Assembly: GCA_910579215.1 (NCBI GenBank) | Contig: CAJTTN010000001.1 | Span: 308,273 to 372,272, forward strand | Direction: 5' to 3' | From: an uncultured Anaeroplasmataceae bacterium | Lineage (GTDB): Bacteria; Bacillota_I; Bacilli_A; Acholeplasmatales; Anaeroplasmataceae | Length of the DNA: 64,000 nt | In this document: positions 33,147-41,154 of the stretch, piece after piece | Layout: each line of letters starts with the position of its first letter | Numbering within the stretch: position 1 is the stretch's first letter | The notes under the pieces: generated by a model | Told to the model about the DNA's origin: nothing | The model's database searches: none | The model's input: only the letters and a program-made list of their open reading frames with translations | Translations under genes and position numbers: made by a program

Positions 33147-34451
33147 TTAATCCCTCTTTCTAAACTCAAATTTAATTGGTGTACCAAAAAAATCAAAATT
33201 TTTACGAATTTGATTTTCTAGATACCGATGATAGGAAAAGTGTAAATATTTTGGTTCATTTACAAAAAAGGCAAATGTAGGCGGATTTATTCCTACCTGT
33301 GAACTATAATATATCTTAATCTTTCCACCATTAAACTCACTAGGTGGAAACATAGCAACTGCATCATTAATCACATCATTTAATACAGAAGTAGAAATTC
33401 TTCTCTGCTGAGCATCATATGCTTGTAATATCGCTGGAAATAAGGTATGAACGCGCTTATTATCTAAAGCTGATAAAAAGACGATAGGTGCATAATCTAA
33501 GTACTTAAATGCCTTGCGCACATCCTCTGTAAAGTGTTGCATTGTTTTCGAATCCTTATCTACTAAATCCCACTTATTAACAACGATTATACAAGGACGA
33601 TTCATTTCCTCAATATATTGTCCTACATGAGTATCCTGTTCTAAAATACCTGTTGAAGCATCCAATACAAGTAAAACAATATCACTTCTTCCTATAGCAT
33701 CAACACTACGAATCACAGAATATTTTTCAACATTTTCATAAACCTTACCGCGTTTTTTCAAGCCTGCTGTATCTATTACTACAAATTCTTGATTATATGC
33801 TTTAAAGCGAGTATCAATCGTATCTCTAGTTGTTCCTGCAATAGGAGAAACAATGACACGATTATCATTTAATAAACAATTCGTTAAGCTGGATTTACCC
33901 ACATTTGGTCTTCCAACTAAAGAAAAGTGAATAGCCTTATCCTTATATTCTTCCTTCTTAGTAGGAAAGAAGGATATCACTTGATCTAGAAGATTACCCG
34001 TACCAATTCCATGCGAAGAGGAAACTGCAATAGGATCTCCAAAGCCTAAGGCATAAAATTCATAGATATTTTCCTTAAACTTCTGATCGTCCACCTTATT
34101 AACTGCAAGAATAACTGGTTTATTCGTTTGATAGAGTAGCTTTGCAATATAGGTATCATCTGTTGTAACACCGTTACGGCAATCTGTCAAAAAAATAATG
34201 ACATCTGCTTCTTCCATTGCAATTTCTGCTTGAGCCTTTATCTCAGTTAAAAAAGGGGCATCTCCCAATTCAATACCACCAGTATCTATGAGAAAAAATT
34301 CCTTAGATAGCCAGCTGGCTTTGGCATAAATTCGATCGCGAGTTACCCCTGGTTGATCATCAGTAATGGATAATCTAGAGCCAATAATTCGATTAAACAA
34401 CGTCGATTTTCCTACATTTGGTCGACCAACAATCGCTACTTTTGGCAACAT
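33147..34451 (-). CDS. der: Ribosome assembly GTPase Der (EngA)
   Basis: 434 residues with two consecutive GTPase domains, unique to Der. First domain: VAIVGRPNVGKSTLFNRI, DTGGIE, VNKVD. Second: FSLVGRPNVGKSSLTNCL, DTAGLKKRGK, VNKWD. A KH-like C-terminal domain ends in FGTPIKFEFRKRD, as is typical. It works in maturation of the 50S subunit. The ATG at 34449-34451 with GGTGGTG upstream is preferred to a GTG five codons earlier. It is upstream of gpsA and downstream of the CMP kinase-S1 gene. Confidence 0.96.
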   Translation of the reverse strand: MLPKVAIVGRPNVGKSTLFNRIIGSRLSITDDQPGVTRDRIYAKASWLSKEFFLIDTGGIELGDAPFLTEIKAQAEIAMEEADVIIFLTDCRNGVTTDDTYIAKLLYQTNKPVILAVNKVDDQKFKENIYEFYALGFGDPIAVSSSHGIGTGNLLDQVISFFPTKKEEYKDKAIHFSLVGRPNVGKSSLTNCLLNDNRVIVSPIAGTTRDTIDTRFKAYNQEFVVIDTAGLKKRGKVYENVEKYSVIRSVDAIGRSDIVLLVLDASTGILEQDTHVGQYIEEMNRPCIIVVNKWDLVDKDSKTMQHFTEDVRKAFKYLDYAPIVFLSALDNKRVHTLFPAILQAYDAQQRRISTSVLNDVINDAVAMFPPSEFNGGKIKIYYSSQVGINPPTFAFFVNEPKYLHFSYHRYLENQIRKNFDFFGTPIKFEFRKRD

Positions 34452-34478
34452 AGTATACACCACCAAATCCTTGTTAAT

Positions 34479-36506
34479 TTATTTTTTTAATACATCCTTA
34501 TATACATCACCTAAGGTTACTGTAGCATCCTCTTCCTCAAGATATTTCTCAAAGGATTTACGCTCCTCTAAAGTTGCAAGCTTACGTATAGATAATCTTA
34601 AACGCCATTCTTGAGGCTTAATATCAATAATTTCAGCTTGTGCAGTATCTCCCACATGGAAATAATCCTTTACAGATCCATTTTGAGAATCTGTTAAAGC
34701 CTCACTTGCTGGAACAAAGCCATCAACTCCAAGAGTTTCTACCTGTAGTCCATTATCTAATACCTCAGTAACTTTAACCTCAACAATATCTCCATATTTA
34801 GCTGTTACACGCTTCCATGGATTATCCATTAAGGCCTTGCGAGATAAGGATACCTTTTCTTTTGTTGGGTCTAAGGCTAAAATAGCACATTCAACTTCAT
34901 CTCCAATGATAACAAATGCATTAAAGTTATCATTAGGATTATGAGAATATTCAGATTGATGTAACAAGCCCTTTACATTTGGTGCTAATTCAAGCAATAA
35001 ACCAAATGGAAGCTTATTCACTACTTTTCCTTTAACGGTTTGTCCAACCTTTACAGTTTTTGCATAAGCCTCATAAGGTGTATCTAATAATGCTTTACGA
35101 GATAAAACTAGCTTCCCATTTTCTTTAGAAAGAACCTTTACCTCTATTTCATCTCCAACCTTAGCTACAGCAGTAATATCATTTGTAAAGGTATGATCAT
35201 ACTGATTAATTCTTAATAAACCTTGATTATAGGCAAAGCGAATAAACAAACCAAATTTTTCAACCTTAGCAATAGTTCCTTTTAATGTCTGTCCTACCTC
35301 TATAGCATCAAATTCCTCTTGCTTCGCTTTAGCATAATTTTCTCTTTCAATAACTCGACGAGAAACAATAGCATTCTTTCTAGCTTCATTTACTTCAATT
35401 ACACGTACCTCTAGCTTTTGCTTAATTTGAACCTCGGCAGGAGATTGGCTTAAAGGCATAAATAAACTATTTCCCTCAAAGCTAACATTATATCCCTTAT
35501 TAGGAACAGCTTTCGTCACAACTACCTCAATAACTTGCTCCTTCTCTTTTGCTTCTACAACCTTTTGAAAGGCTAGCTTAGATAACTGACTTAAACGAGA
35601 AAGATAAATATTCTCTTCATTAACTCTAGCAACCTGGCATTCAATCTCATCACCAATATTTACTAAGCCCTTAAAGCTTTCAACGCTCTTATCCTTTGTA
35701 TAATGATCTAAATGCATAGTTCCTTCTGTAAACTGATGAATATCAAGATAAATCGTCTTATCTGTAATAGTCACTACAGTTCCAACCACTTGATCTCCTA
35801 TTCTTAGCTTCTTAGGTAAATTTAAATCTTCCATTTTAATGTCTTCCATACTTCCTAACCTCTCATTGATTAATTCTATAATTTTATTTGCAACCTCATC
35901 CATTGTTAAATGAGTTGTGTCTATGGGAATAGCATCCTCTGCTTGTTTTAATGGGGCAATCTCACGATGAGAATCCTTATAATCTCTTAATTGGATATCC
36001 TCTAAAACACTTTCATAGGTAACTATAGCACCTTTATCCTTTAGCTCTGCACAACGTCTTTTTGCTCGTTCCTCAGCAGTAGCTGTTAAAAAAATTTTTA
36101 AATCTGCATGCGGTAACACTACAGTTCCAATGTCTCTTCCATCCATGAGAACTCTTCCCTTTTTCGCAGATTCTCTTTGATAAGTCACCATTAGCTCTCT
36201 AACATACCCAAATTTACAACAAGTAGAAACGTTCTTCGTTACCTCATTGCTGCGGATTTCCTCTGAAACATTTTCACCGTTTAAATAGATGATGTTGTTT
36301 TGATAAATGATTGATGTGTCCTTTAAAAATTCATAGGAGCTTTCATCTTCTAAATTCACTTGTCTTCTTAAAGCCTCTAGGGTAACTGCTCGATACATTG
36401 CACCTGTATCAATATGCGTAAACCCTAACTTCTTTGCTACAAGCTTAGAAATAGAGGATTTCCCACTACCAGCAGGACCATCTAAGGCGACTACAAAATT
36501 TCTCAT
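34479..36506 (-). CDS. Cytidylate kinase fused to an S1-domain protein
   Basis: 675 residues. The first 220 are a complete CMP kinase: VVALDGPAGSGKSSISKLVA, HIDTGAMYRAVTLEAL, VLMDGRDIGTVVLP and KRRCAEL, phosphorylating CMP and dCMP. From about 235 to 650 follow five S1/OB repeats of ribosomal protein S1 type, each ending in an LSR or VSRR block (IYLSRLSQ, AIVSRRVIE, LVLSRKAL, VSLSRKAL, LRLSIRK). There is no internal stop. cmk and rpsA are neighbours in many Bacillota, so fusion by loss of the stop between them is a simple origin. A separate start for S1 is possible (MEDIKMEDLNLPKKL at about residue 220). Confidence 0.9.
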   Translation of the reverse strand: MRNFVVALDGPAGSGKSSISKLVAKKLGFTHIDTGAMYRAVTLEALRRQVNLEDESSYEFLKDTSIIYQNNIIYLNGENVSEEIRSNEVTKNVSTCCKFGYVRELMVTYQRESAKKGRVLMDGRDIGTVVLPHADLKIFLTATAEERAKRRCAELKDKGAIVTYESVLEDIQLRDYKDSHREIAPLKQAEDAIPIDTTHLTMDEVANKIIELINERLGSMEDIKMEDLNLPKKLRIGDQVVGTVVTITDKTIYLDIHQFTEGTMHLDHYTKDKSVESFKGLVNIGDEIECQVARVNEENIYLSRLSQLSKLAFQKVVEAKEKEQVIEVVVTKAVPNKGYNVSFEGNSLFMPLSQSPAEVQIKQKLEVRVIEVNEARKNAIVSRRVIERENYAKAKQEEFDAIEVGQTLKGTIAKVEKFGLFIRFAYNQGLLRINQYDHTFTNDITAVAKVGDEIEVKVLSKENGKLVLSRKALLDTPYEAYAKTVKVGQTVKGKVVNKLPFGLLLELAPNVKGLLHQSEYSHNPNDNFNAFVIIGDEVECAILALDPTKEKVSLSRKALMDNPWKRVTAKYGDIVEVKVTEVLDNGLQVETLGVDGFVPASEALTDSQNGSVKDYFHVGDTAQAEIIDIKPQEWRLRLSIRKLATLEERKSFEKYLEEEDATVTLGDVYKDVLKK

Positions 36507-36563
36507 GCTATATCCCTCTTAAACAATCTAAAGTATTATATCACATAATTTATCTATTTTCAA

Positions 36564-37295
36564 TTATAAGCTATATAATACTTTTATTTCATGTGGCTTC
36601 AGTACTCGAGTCTCTCCCATAGCTAATCCATCTAGATTAACTCCACCAAAGGAGGTCCTCTTAAGTTTTTTTACTGGAAAGCCAATAGCTTCACACATTC
36701 TACGAACTTGACGATTTCTTCCTTCCGTAATCGTAAGACTTATTAAGCTTGAATTATTTTTTCTATCTAAAGAAATAATATCCACTTTTGCTCTTTTTGT
36801 CATCTTTCCATCTAAAAGGACTCCACGCATCAGCTGATTCACAGCATCCTGTGTGAGAATTCCATCCACGCGAACCTGATATACCTTTTCAATTTCTTTA
36901 CTAGAGCGCGTCAATCGATACGATAATTCCCCATCATTTGTAATCAACAGCACTCCAGAAGTGTCATAATCTAATCTTCCAACAGGGAAGAGGCGATGCG
37001 TTTTTAAAAGCTCCTTAGGTAGTAAATCCATAACGAGTCTTCTTCCTAATTTATCGCTTACTGCAGTCAAATACCCCGTAGGCTTATACATAACTAAATA
37101 AACGAGTTCTTCCTTTTGTAGGAGTTTTCCATCTACTTCAATATCATCCCGCTTAGAAACCTTAAATCCTAATTCTGTTACTTTATTACCATTAACTTTA
37201 ACTCTTCCAGCTACTATAAGTTCTTCACATTTTCTTCTTGAGGCAACACCACAGGAAGCCATTGCCTTTTGAAGCCTTTCCTTATTATCTATCAC
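36564..37295 (-). CDS. rluB: 23S rRNA pseudouridine synthase B
   Basis: About 243 residues. An N-terminal S4 domain (RLQKAMASCGVASRRKCEEL) precedes the RsuA/RluB catalytic domain with PVGRLDYDTSGVLLITNDGE (catalytic Asp) and ITEGRNRQVRRMCEAIGFPV. It makes pseudouridine in helix 89 of 23S rRNA. GTG at 37293-37295 is chosen: AAGGTG lies 6 nt upstream and the product then begins MIDNKERLQKAM, as is usual for the family; a TTG at 37322 gives a longer, poorly supported version. It precedes the cmk-S1 gene, as in other Bacillota. Confidence 0.93.
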   Translation of the reverse strand: MIDNKERLQKAMASCGVASRRKCEELIVAGRVKVNGNKVTELGFKVSKRDDIEVDGKLLQKEELVYLVMYKPTGYLTAVSDKLGRRLVMDLLPKELLKTHRLFPVGRLDYDTSGVLLITNDGELSYRLTRSSKEIEKVYQVRVDGILTQDAVNQLMRGVLLDGKMTKRAKVDIISLDRKNNSSLISLTITEGRNRQVRRMCEAIGFPVKKLKRTSFGGVNLDGLAMGETRVLKPHEIKVLYSL

Positions 37296-37390
37296 GACAA
37301 TCACCTTTAAAGATTGTATCAAAAAAAATTACGAAATACAACTAAATAATATAAAATTTTCAGTATAAAAGGGAAAGTAATAGTGGAGTA

Positions 37391-37420
37391 TTGACTAAGA
37401 TAGGTCAAATTTTTTATAAT
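37391..37420 (+). promoter_or_regulatory. Promoter of the GT2 gene
   Basis: TTGACT, 18-bp spacer, TATAAT, followed by AAGAGGTG and the ATG at 37449. Confidence 0.65.
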
Positions 37421-37448
37421 TAAAAATCATAAAGAGGTGTAAAAAAAT

Positions 37449-38567
37449 ATGAAGAAAATATCAATTATTCTTATCACAAAAAATGCAGGCCAAACATTGG
37501 AACCTTGTTTGGAAAAATTAACACAACAAACCTTAAAAAATACCGAAATTCTTATGCTAGATTGTGAATCTACAGATGATACAATATCTATTGCAAAAAA
37601 GAAATTAAGCCATTTTTCTAACTCTAAAATTATCTGTAGAAAAAAAACCTCCTTAGCTCAGTTAAGAATGGAGGCGATATCTATCGCAACTGGAGAATAT
37701 TTATTGTTTGTTCTACCAACAGATGAAATCAATTGCTACACCTGTGAAATACTTTTAGACGCTATAGAAACAAATGAGGCTGATCTCGTCATCGGAAGTT
37801 TTGTTCATCCTTATCATAAAGGCTATCTTCCAACCTCTAGCTACCAAACCAAAAAGGAACATGAAAAACTATCCTTGCGTTATAAATTTCTAGTTATGCC
37901 TTTCATATCTGGAAAATTATATAAAAAGGAGCTTTTAAAAAAAATAGAAATTCCTGATTTACTTTTACATGAAGAATTATTAAATTTAATGTATTTAGAG
38001 CTTTCTGATAAGGTCATAACTCTAAATCAAATATTAGTACAAACAAAAGAACATCATGAACATTTTATTTATCCAAACTTTTGGGAAGAAAAAAAGAGCT
38101 TTTGGTTTAAAACAACCTCTAATTTAGAAGAACAGGAGCTATTTTATAAAAATCAAAAGCCTGAATATATATTATTAAGTACAATAGAGCATATCCTTTT
38201 TGAGTTTCTAGCCTATAAAGCATTGGGCGCAACCTTTGAGGAATTGACTATGGAGCTTTATGCTCTCATGACTTCTAAAGAATTTATAAAAGTGATACAG
38301 GATATACCACATACAGGATTAAGCTGGAAAGCTACATCTAAGGAAATACTGCTTACAAATTGCATTAGCTTTGTCGATTTTTTTATCAAGCAATCAGAAG
38401 CACTTGCGGAAATTTCTTTATTTAAATTATGTATTTTAGCTTTTTTAAAAATCTATTATCAGCAATCTGGACCTTTAAATACAAATGAATACCTAGGAAT
38501 TTTACAAGAAAATTTAAATTTAAATATATCTGAAGAAGCCATTCATATCCATAATTTTAATTTTTAA
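37449..38567 (+). CDS. GT2-family glycosyltransferase-like protein
   Basis: 372 residues. The first 110 follow the GT-A start of family 2: ISIILITKNAGQTLEPCLEK, EILMLDCESTDDTISIA and ATGEYLLFVLPTDEI, in which LPTDE stands where the DxD metal site is expected; this is altered and activity is uncertain. The rest is helical and has no membrane segment, unlike polymerising GT2 enzymes. It has its own promoter and ends tail to tail with spmB, the two stop codons overlapping by 2 bases with no terminator between them. Confidence 0.7.
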   Translation: MKKISIILITKNAGQTLEPCLEKLTQQTLKNTEILMLDCESTDDTISIAKKKLSHFSNSKIICRKKTSLAQLRMEAISIATGEYLLFVLPTDEINCYTCEILLDAIETNEADLVIGSFVHPYHKGYLPTSSYQTKKEHEKLSLRYKFLVMPFISGKLYKKELLKKIEIPDLLLHEELLNLMYLELSDKVITLNQILVQTKEHHEHFIYPNFWEEKKSFWFKTTSNLEEQELFYKNQKPEYILLSTIEHILFEFLAYKALGATFEELTMELYALMTSKEFIKVIQDIPHTGLSWKATSKEILLTNCISFVDFFIKQSEALAEISLFKLCILAFLKIYYQQSGPLNTNEYLGILQENLNLNISEEAIHIHNFNF

Positions 38568-39067
38568 TCGTTTAAAAAATATAAAAATAATACAACACAG
38601 CATAAAAAGCAAACACAATCACTAATTAAACCAACTACATATGCATGTCTTGTTTTCTTAATCCCTATACTACCAAAATATAAGCCCATAACATATACTG
38701 TAGTATCACTTCCACCTTGTAAAATGGCAGAGGCTCTTCCAGCCTTACTATCAACACCATACTCCTTAAATATTTGTAGCATGATGGACATACTCGCATG
38801 GGAGGAGGCAGGACGAAAAGCACCTTGTATAAACAATTCCTTAGGAATATGATTCATTCGAATCAAATCATTTAAAATGCCACTTGCCTTAAATACATTT
38901 ACAGCTACTAGCATACATAAAAGATAAGGAAATATAGAAATTCCTTCTTTCATTTGATACACAGCTCCATCAATAAAGGAATCATAAACATTTGTTTTTT
39001 TTACAACACCAAAGACAAGAATAAGTAATATAAAGCCTACAATAAAATAATAGCTAATGTTTTCCAA
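38564..39067 (-). CDS. spmB: Spore maturation protein B
   Basis: 167 residues, four to five membrane helices, a nucleoside-recognition (Gate) domain protein. FRPASSHASMSIMLQIFKEY and LQGGSDTTVYVMGLYFGSIG are the conserved SpmB blocks. In Bacillus SpmA and SpmB are needed for full dehydration of the spore core; homologues in non-spore formers are known and may move nucleosides or ions. The start is TTG at 39067 with GGTGAG upstream; the gene overlaps spmA by 14 nt. Confidence 0.9.
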   Translation of the reverse strand: MENISYYFIVGFILLILVFGVVKKTNVYDSFIDGAVYQMKEGISIFPYLLCMLVAVNVFKASGILNDLIRMNHIPKELFIQGAFRPASSHASMSIMLQIFKEYGVDSKAGRASAILQGGSDTTVYVMGLYFGSIGIKKTRHAYVVGLISDCVCFLCCVVLFLYFLND

Positions 39068-39635
39068 ATTTTCTCACCAACCGATCCATTACTATAGAAA
39101 ATATTGTTGTTATTGTAGATATAATTAAGACATAAGGAATGATACTTACAGGATTTGCACTCCCATATTCCTTTCTTAATGAAATTAAGATTGTAGGAAT
39201 CAAGCATAAGCCAGAGGTATTTATCAAAAGGAAGGTTATCATTTCATCAGAGGCAACCTTAGAATTACCATTTAAATCATCTAATTCTTTCATAGCCTTT
39301 AATCCAAAAGGAGTTGCAGCTGAACCCATAGACATTAGATTGGCAACTAAGTTCAAAGAAATGTATTGCATAGCTTCACTTTTTCGATCAAGCTTTTTAA
39401 AAAGAGGATGTAATAAAAAGGAAATGTATGTTGTAATCACTTGCAATAATCCACTTCTTTTACAGATTTCTAGCATGCCTCCCCAAAAAATCAATAATGC
39501 ATAGATATCAGCAAATAAGAATAAAGCATTTTTTGGTGTTTCTAACATTACTTCTACTACAATTGCCACTCTTCCAGTTAAGCAAGCATAAATCATACCT
39601 AATAAAAAAATACCTACAAATATTATGTTGATCAT
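39054..39635 (-). CDS. spmA: Spore maturation protein A
   Basis: About 193 residues with four to five membrane helices. GGMLEICKRSGLLQVITTYI, LNLVANLMSMGSAATPFGLK and TSGLCLIPTILISLRKEYGS are the SpmA-family conserved regions. It pairs with the downstream spmB and overlaps it. The ATG at 39633-39635, 7 nt after AGGTGA, is used; a TTG two codons upstream is the alternative. No other sporulation gene lies in this operon. Confidence 0.9.
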   Translation of the reverse strand: MINIIFVGIFLLGMIYACLTGRVAIVVEVMLETPKNALFLFADIYALLIFWGGMLEICKRSGLLQVITTYISFLLHPLFKKLDRKSEAMQYISLNLVANLMSMGSAATPFGLKAMKELDDLNGNSKVASDEMITFLLINTSGLCLIPTILISLRKEYGSANPVSIIPYVLIISTITTIFSIVMDRLVRKFGKH

Positions 39636-39682
39636 TTGCAAATCACCTAACCCATTATATGTTTATCATTTTTGTTTTATAC

Positions 39683-39711
39683 TTTTCATTCTACCTAAAA
39701 TATGGTAAAAT
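39683..39711 (+). promoter_or_regulatory. Promoter of the M18 aminopeptidase gene
   Basis: TTTTCA, 17-bp spacer, TAAAAT, with GGAGGG and the ATG at 39735 following. Confidence 0.55.
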
Positions 39712-39734
39712 AAATGCCAATGGAGGGAAAAATT

Positions 39735-41099
39735 ATGTATCAAGAATATATTTGGAAAAAATATAAAACACAAGAAAAGCAGGTGAATACCTTTGCTGAA
39801 AACTATAAGGAATTTATTAGTAAAGGAAAAACTGAGCGTTTATGTGTTGAAGAGGGCATTAAACTATGTAAAGAGGCAGGATTTAAGGAACTAAAGGATG
39901 TAAAAGAACTTAAACCTGGAGATAAGGTTTATGCTGTAAATCATAATAAGAATTTGGCTGCATTTGTTATTGGAGATAAGCCACTAACAGAGGGGCTATC
40001 TATTTTAGGTGCACATATAGATTCACCTAGAATGGATCTAAAACAAAATCCACTTTATGAAAATGAAACCTTTACTTATTTAGATACACATTATTATGGG
40101 GGAATCATTAAATATCAATGGGTTTCCATTCCTTTAGCCCTATATGGTGTTGTCGTTAAAAAGGATGGTACTTCTATTTCTATAGCGATAGGAGATGCCC
40201 CAAATGATCCAGTAGTAGGCATAACAGATCTTTTAATTCACTTATCTGGAGAAAAGCTACAAAAGACTGCTTCTAAAGTAATCGAAGGAGAGGGATTAGA
40301 TATTTTGATTGGCTCTATCCCCTTAGAGGATGAAGATAAGGAGCCATCTAAAAAGGCTATTTTAAAATTATTAAAGGATAAATATAATATAGAGGAAGAG
40401 GATTTTGTTTCTGCAGAAATAGAGGTCGTTCCTGCTGGTCTAGCTAGAGATTTTGGTTTAGACCGCTCTATGATTGCTGGGTATGGGCACGACGACAGAG
40501 TTTGTGCATATACTTCCCTAAGAGCTGTTTTAGACACACCAAAATGTACAAAAACAACATGTGCAGTCCTAGTTGATAAGGAAGAGGTTGGATCTATTGG
40601 TGCTACTGGTGCTTCTTCTATGTGGTTTGAAAATGTTATAGCTGAAATGATATCTTTAACGGAAGCCTATACAGATTTAAAATTAAGAAAAGCATTGGCA
40701 AACTCCTATATGCTTTCTAGCGATGTATCAGCCGGCTTAGATCCTCTTTATCCATCTGTAATGGAAAGAAAAAATTCAGCATTTTTAGGAAAAGGCATTT
40801 GTTTTAACAAATATACAGGCTCTAGAGGAAAGAGTGGCTGTAATGATGCCCAACCAGAATTTATTGCTAAATTAAGAAACATCATGGATAAGGAAGAAAT
40901 TTGCTATCAAACCTCTGAGCTTGGTCGTGTTGATCAAGGTGGGGGAGGCACTATTGCCTATATTCTTGCCAATTACAACATGAATGTAATTGACGCTGGT
41001 GTTCCTGTTCTATCCATGCATTCACCAATGGAAATTGTTTCTAAAGTAGATGTATACGAAGCCTACTTAGCCTACAAAGCATTCTTAAAAAATATGTAA
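39735..41099 (+). CDS. M18 family aminopeptidase
   Basis: 454 residues, full length for a cytosolic M18 (aspartyl-aminopeptidase-like) enzyme that removes N-terminal residues with two metal ions. The metal ligands are recognisable in LGAHIDSPRMDLKQNPLYE, GYGHDDRVCAYTS, DKEEVGSIGATGASS, SSDVSAGLDP and VLSMHSPMEIVSKVDVYE. The ATG at 39735 has GGAGGG upstream; an ATG seven codons earlier does not. It stands alone between a promoter and a bidirectional terminator. Confidence 0.95.
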   Translation: MYQEYIWKKYKTQEKQVNTFAENYKEFISKGKTERLCVEEGIKLCKEAGFKELKDVKELKPGDKVYAVNHNKNLAAFVIGDKPLTEGLSILGAHIDSPRMDLKQNPLYENETFTYLDTHYYGGIIKYQWVSIPLALYGVVVKKDGTSISIAIGDAPNDPVVGITDLLIHLSGEKLQKTASKVIEGEGLDILIGSIPLEDEDKEPSKKAILKLLKDKYNIEEEDFVSAEIEVVPAGLARDFGLDRSMIAGYGHDDRVCAYTSLRAVLDTPKCTKTTCAVLVDKEEVGSIGATGASSMWFENVIAEMISLTEAYTDLKLRKALANSYMLSSDVSAGLDPLYPSVMERKNSAFLGKGICFNKYTGSRGKSGCNDAQPEFIAKLRNIMDKEEICYQTSELGRVDQGGGGTIAYILANYNMNVIDAGVPVLSMHSPMEIVSKVDVYEAYLAYKAFLKNM

Positions 41100-41106
41100 T
41101 ACTATA

Positions 41107-41152
41107 AAAAGACCATCCGAGAGTGAACTCACTTTACTTAGGATGGTCTTTT
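41107..41152. terminator. Bidirectional terminator
   Basis: 12-bp stem (AAAAGACCATCC / GGATGGTCTTTT) with a 22-nt loop between the convergent M18 gene and the second ABC transporter gene. Confidence 0.82.
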
Positions 41153-41154
41153 CT

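Noticed and set aside
40238..40537. 99-codon frame on the minus strand
   Set aside because: It lies entirely within the M18 aminopeptidase gene, whose conserved motifs fix the real frame.
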